Source: RGIG4608 sp045606265
Lineage (GTDB): Bacteria; Bacillota; Clostridia; Oscillospirales; CAG-272
NCBI GenBank assembly: GCA_045606265.1
Contig: JAZURO010000165.1
Coordinates: 6,431-70,430, forward strand
DNA: 64,000 nt
Direction of reading: 5' to 3'
The position numbers and the translations under genes were made by a program. The notes under the pieces were generated by a model. The model saw nothing but the letters and a program-made list of their open reading frames with translations, ran no database searches and had not been told where the DNA came from. Numbering within the stretch: position 1 is the stretch's first letter; every line of letters begins with the position of its first letter. This document shows positions 63,149 to 64,000 of this stretch, in pieces.

Positions 63149-64000
63149 TCATACCTTTCTTTCCGCTTCCGCTTTCCTGAAGGCGTCAATCCTCTCAGGC
63201 GAGAAGCCATATATTTCATAGAACAATCGTCTGAGTTTAAGAACGCGGTTATGGTCGTTGTACTTTTCAAAGTACGCCAAAATACCATTGACCGAAGTCC
63301 ATAGGTCTTCGTAGGTCATAAGTCCTTTCTCCAACTTTGGTTTGAAAGCCTTAATCTTACGACGCGCTCTCTTGATGCCATCACGATTGCCATTTACAAC
63401 AACCTTACCAGATGCCGTTAACGTGTACTTGGCTTTGCAATACTTAAACGGCTTGCTGATAGGTTGGATTTTTGTTTTACTTCGGCTAATGGTAAAGCCG
63501 ATTGCCTCTGCTTTGGCAATCACGAGCTTGAGGATTGCCTTCGCATCAATGTGCGGTGGGACGATGATGTAGTAATCGTCCATATAATGACCTGCATATT
63601 TCATACTCAACTGGCATTTGACATAGTTATCAAGTGCTGACGGCAGAGCAATCATTTCGGCTTGACTCGGTTCAACACCGAGCGGCATACCGCGTGGCAG
63701 GCCGTTACTTTTGACAATGATATCACCGATATTTCGCAACTGCTCATCAAGGATAAGCCTGCGATGTCTCTCGAAGAGAGCTTCGTGAGGAGCTGATGGA
63801 AAGAACTGCTTGAAATCAAGGAGAATGATGTTCCCATCAGTGCCATACCGGCGGAAGTAATGGCGCAAATCCTCTTTGAGCATTCGCTTTGAGAAATCAA
63901 AGCCTTTGCCCTCCAAGCTTGCGCCATTGTTCCAAATCATATCAGGGAGATAAAGCGGGAGTAAAACATTTTTGGTATAGGCTTTATGAACTTGCCTATC
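63149..64000 (-). CDS. Reverse transcriptase 3, partial (N-terminus beyond the window)
   Basis: The open frame continues in phase through the right edge: 20 further codons lie upstream of the ATG at 63940. The visible part has RT motifs: LLDFKQFFPSAPHE, then GLPRGMPLGVEPSQAEMIALPSALDN and AGHYMDDYYIIV (YMDD), followed by a basic thumb (GIKRARRKIKAF). PLGVEPSQ combines features of DGR-type (LGxxxSQ) and other phage RTs. It neighbours tail-type genes on the same strand, as many DGR or phage-RT loci do, but no template/variable repeat pair is visible here; the target and TR, if any, lie outside. Confidence 0.88.
   Translation of the reverse strand, partial: DRQVHKAYTKNVLLPLYLPDMIWNNGASLEGKGFDFSKRMLKEDLRHYFRRYGTDGNIILLDFKQFFPSAPHEALFERHRRLILDEQLRNIGDIIVKSNGLPRGMPLGVEPSQAEMIALPSALDNYVKCQLSMKYAGHYMDDYYIIVPPHIDAKAILKLVIAKAEAIGFTISRSKTKIQPISKPFKYCKAKYTLTASGKVVVNGNRDGIKRARRKIKAFKPKLEKGLMTYEDLWTSVNGILAYFEKYNDHNRVLKLRRLFYEIYGFSPERIDAFRKAEAERKV

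Noticed and set aside
1..64000. CRISPR array
   Set aside because: No run of regularly spaced identical repeats of 20-40 bases was seen on either strand.

Overview
The window is a gene-dense stretch of a large double-stranded DNA bacteriophage (or a closely related integrative phage-like element) that most likely infects an anaerobic Gram-positive gut bacterium of the Bacillota/Clostridia type. The evidence is short, tightly packed genes with AGGAGG-type ribosome binding sites, small zinc-ribbon and DUF proteins typical of such phages, a phage replisome, anaerobic ribonucleotide reductase, a holin-like gene, and almost no metabolic genes except viral auxiliary ones. No capsid, portal or terminase gene is visible. 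The left 61 kb is transcribed rightward (early/middle genes) and the last 3 kb leftward (lysis or tail-end genes), with a strong terminator between.

Layout. 1-3142: a ubiquitin-like conjugation cassette (C-terminus of a beta-grasp-like protein, an E2-like protein, a JAMM/JAB peptidase with a Gly/Tyr/Ser-rich tail, a ThiF/E1-like enzyme) resembling the PRTRC cassette. 3162-5690: RNase HI, then a retron/group-II-like reverse transcriptase flanked by long structured non-coding DNA. 5689-7784: small phage proteins including YubB/Api92-like and ArdA-like proteins. 7813-10035: a complete diversity-generating retroelement (DGR): target with variable repeat, Avd, template repeat, reverse transcriptase. 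10044-16103: small unknown proteins, a lipoprotein and an SPFH/prohibitin-like membrane protein, punctuated by related non-coding elements. 16104-21304: an RNA island with four tRNA genes, several structured RNAs, a Thg1-like 3'-5' polymerase and a kinase-phosphatase-RNA ligase. 21319-25400: NAD metabolism (nicotinamidase, PRPP synthetase, NAMPT, NAD synthetase) and a macrodomain. 25695-33686: AAA ATPase, many small proteins, a MazF-like protein, one intact and one degenerate tyrosine recombinase. 33758-37966: metallophosphatase, a proteasome-like Ntn hydrolase and a cluster of small proteins, four of which share a C-terminal motif. 37754-42432: excisionase-like protein, integrase, HAD RNA-repair-type protein, Pth2 and a candidate attachment site in a tRNA 3'-half. 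42433-53313: replication and recombination (HD hydrolase, methyltransferase, DNA ligase, ERF annealing protein, SSB-like protein, PD-(D/E)XK nuclease, primase-helicase, DNA polymerase III alpha) and ClpP. 53313-61078: beta-CASP nuclease and nucleotide metabolism (dNMP kinase, 5'-nucleotidase, redoxin, NrdD, NrdG, FTR-like protein, dUTPase). 61154-64000 (minus): holin-like protein, membrane protein, tail-associated proteins and a third reverse transcriptase cut by the window edge.

How it fits together. The replication genes make the phage largely independent of the host fork, while NrdD/NrdG, dNMP kinase and dUTPase supply nucleotides under anaerobiosis. The RNA-repair genes and tRNAs suggest resistance to host tRNA-cleaving defences. 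The NAD genes and macrodomain suggest resistance to NAD-depleting or ADP-ribose-based defences. The ArdA-like and Lar-like proteins suggest resistance to restriction. The most unusual content is the ubiquitin-like cassette, three different reverse transcriptases, a repeated structured non-coding element family, and the shared C-terminal motif. All functions are inferred from sequence motifs read by eye; no database search was run.
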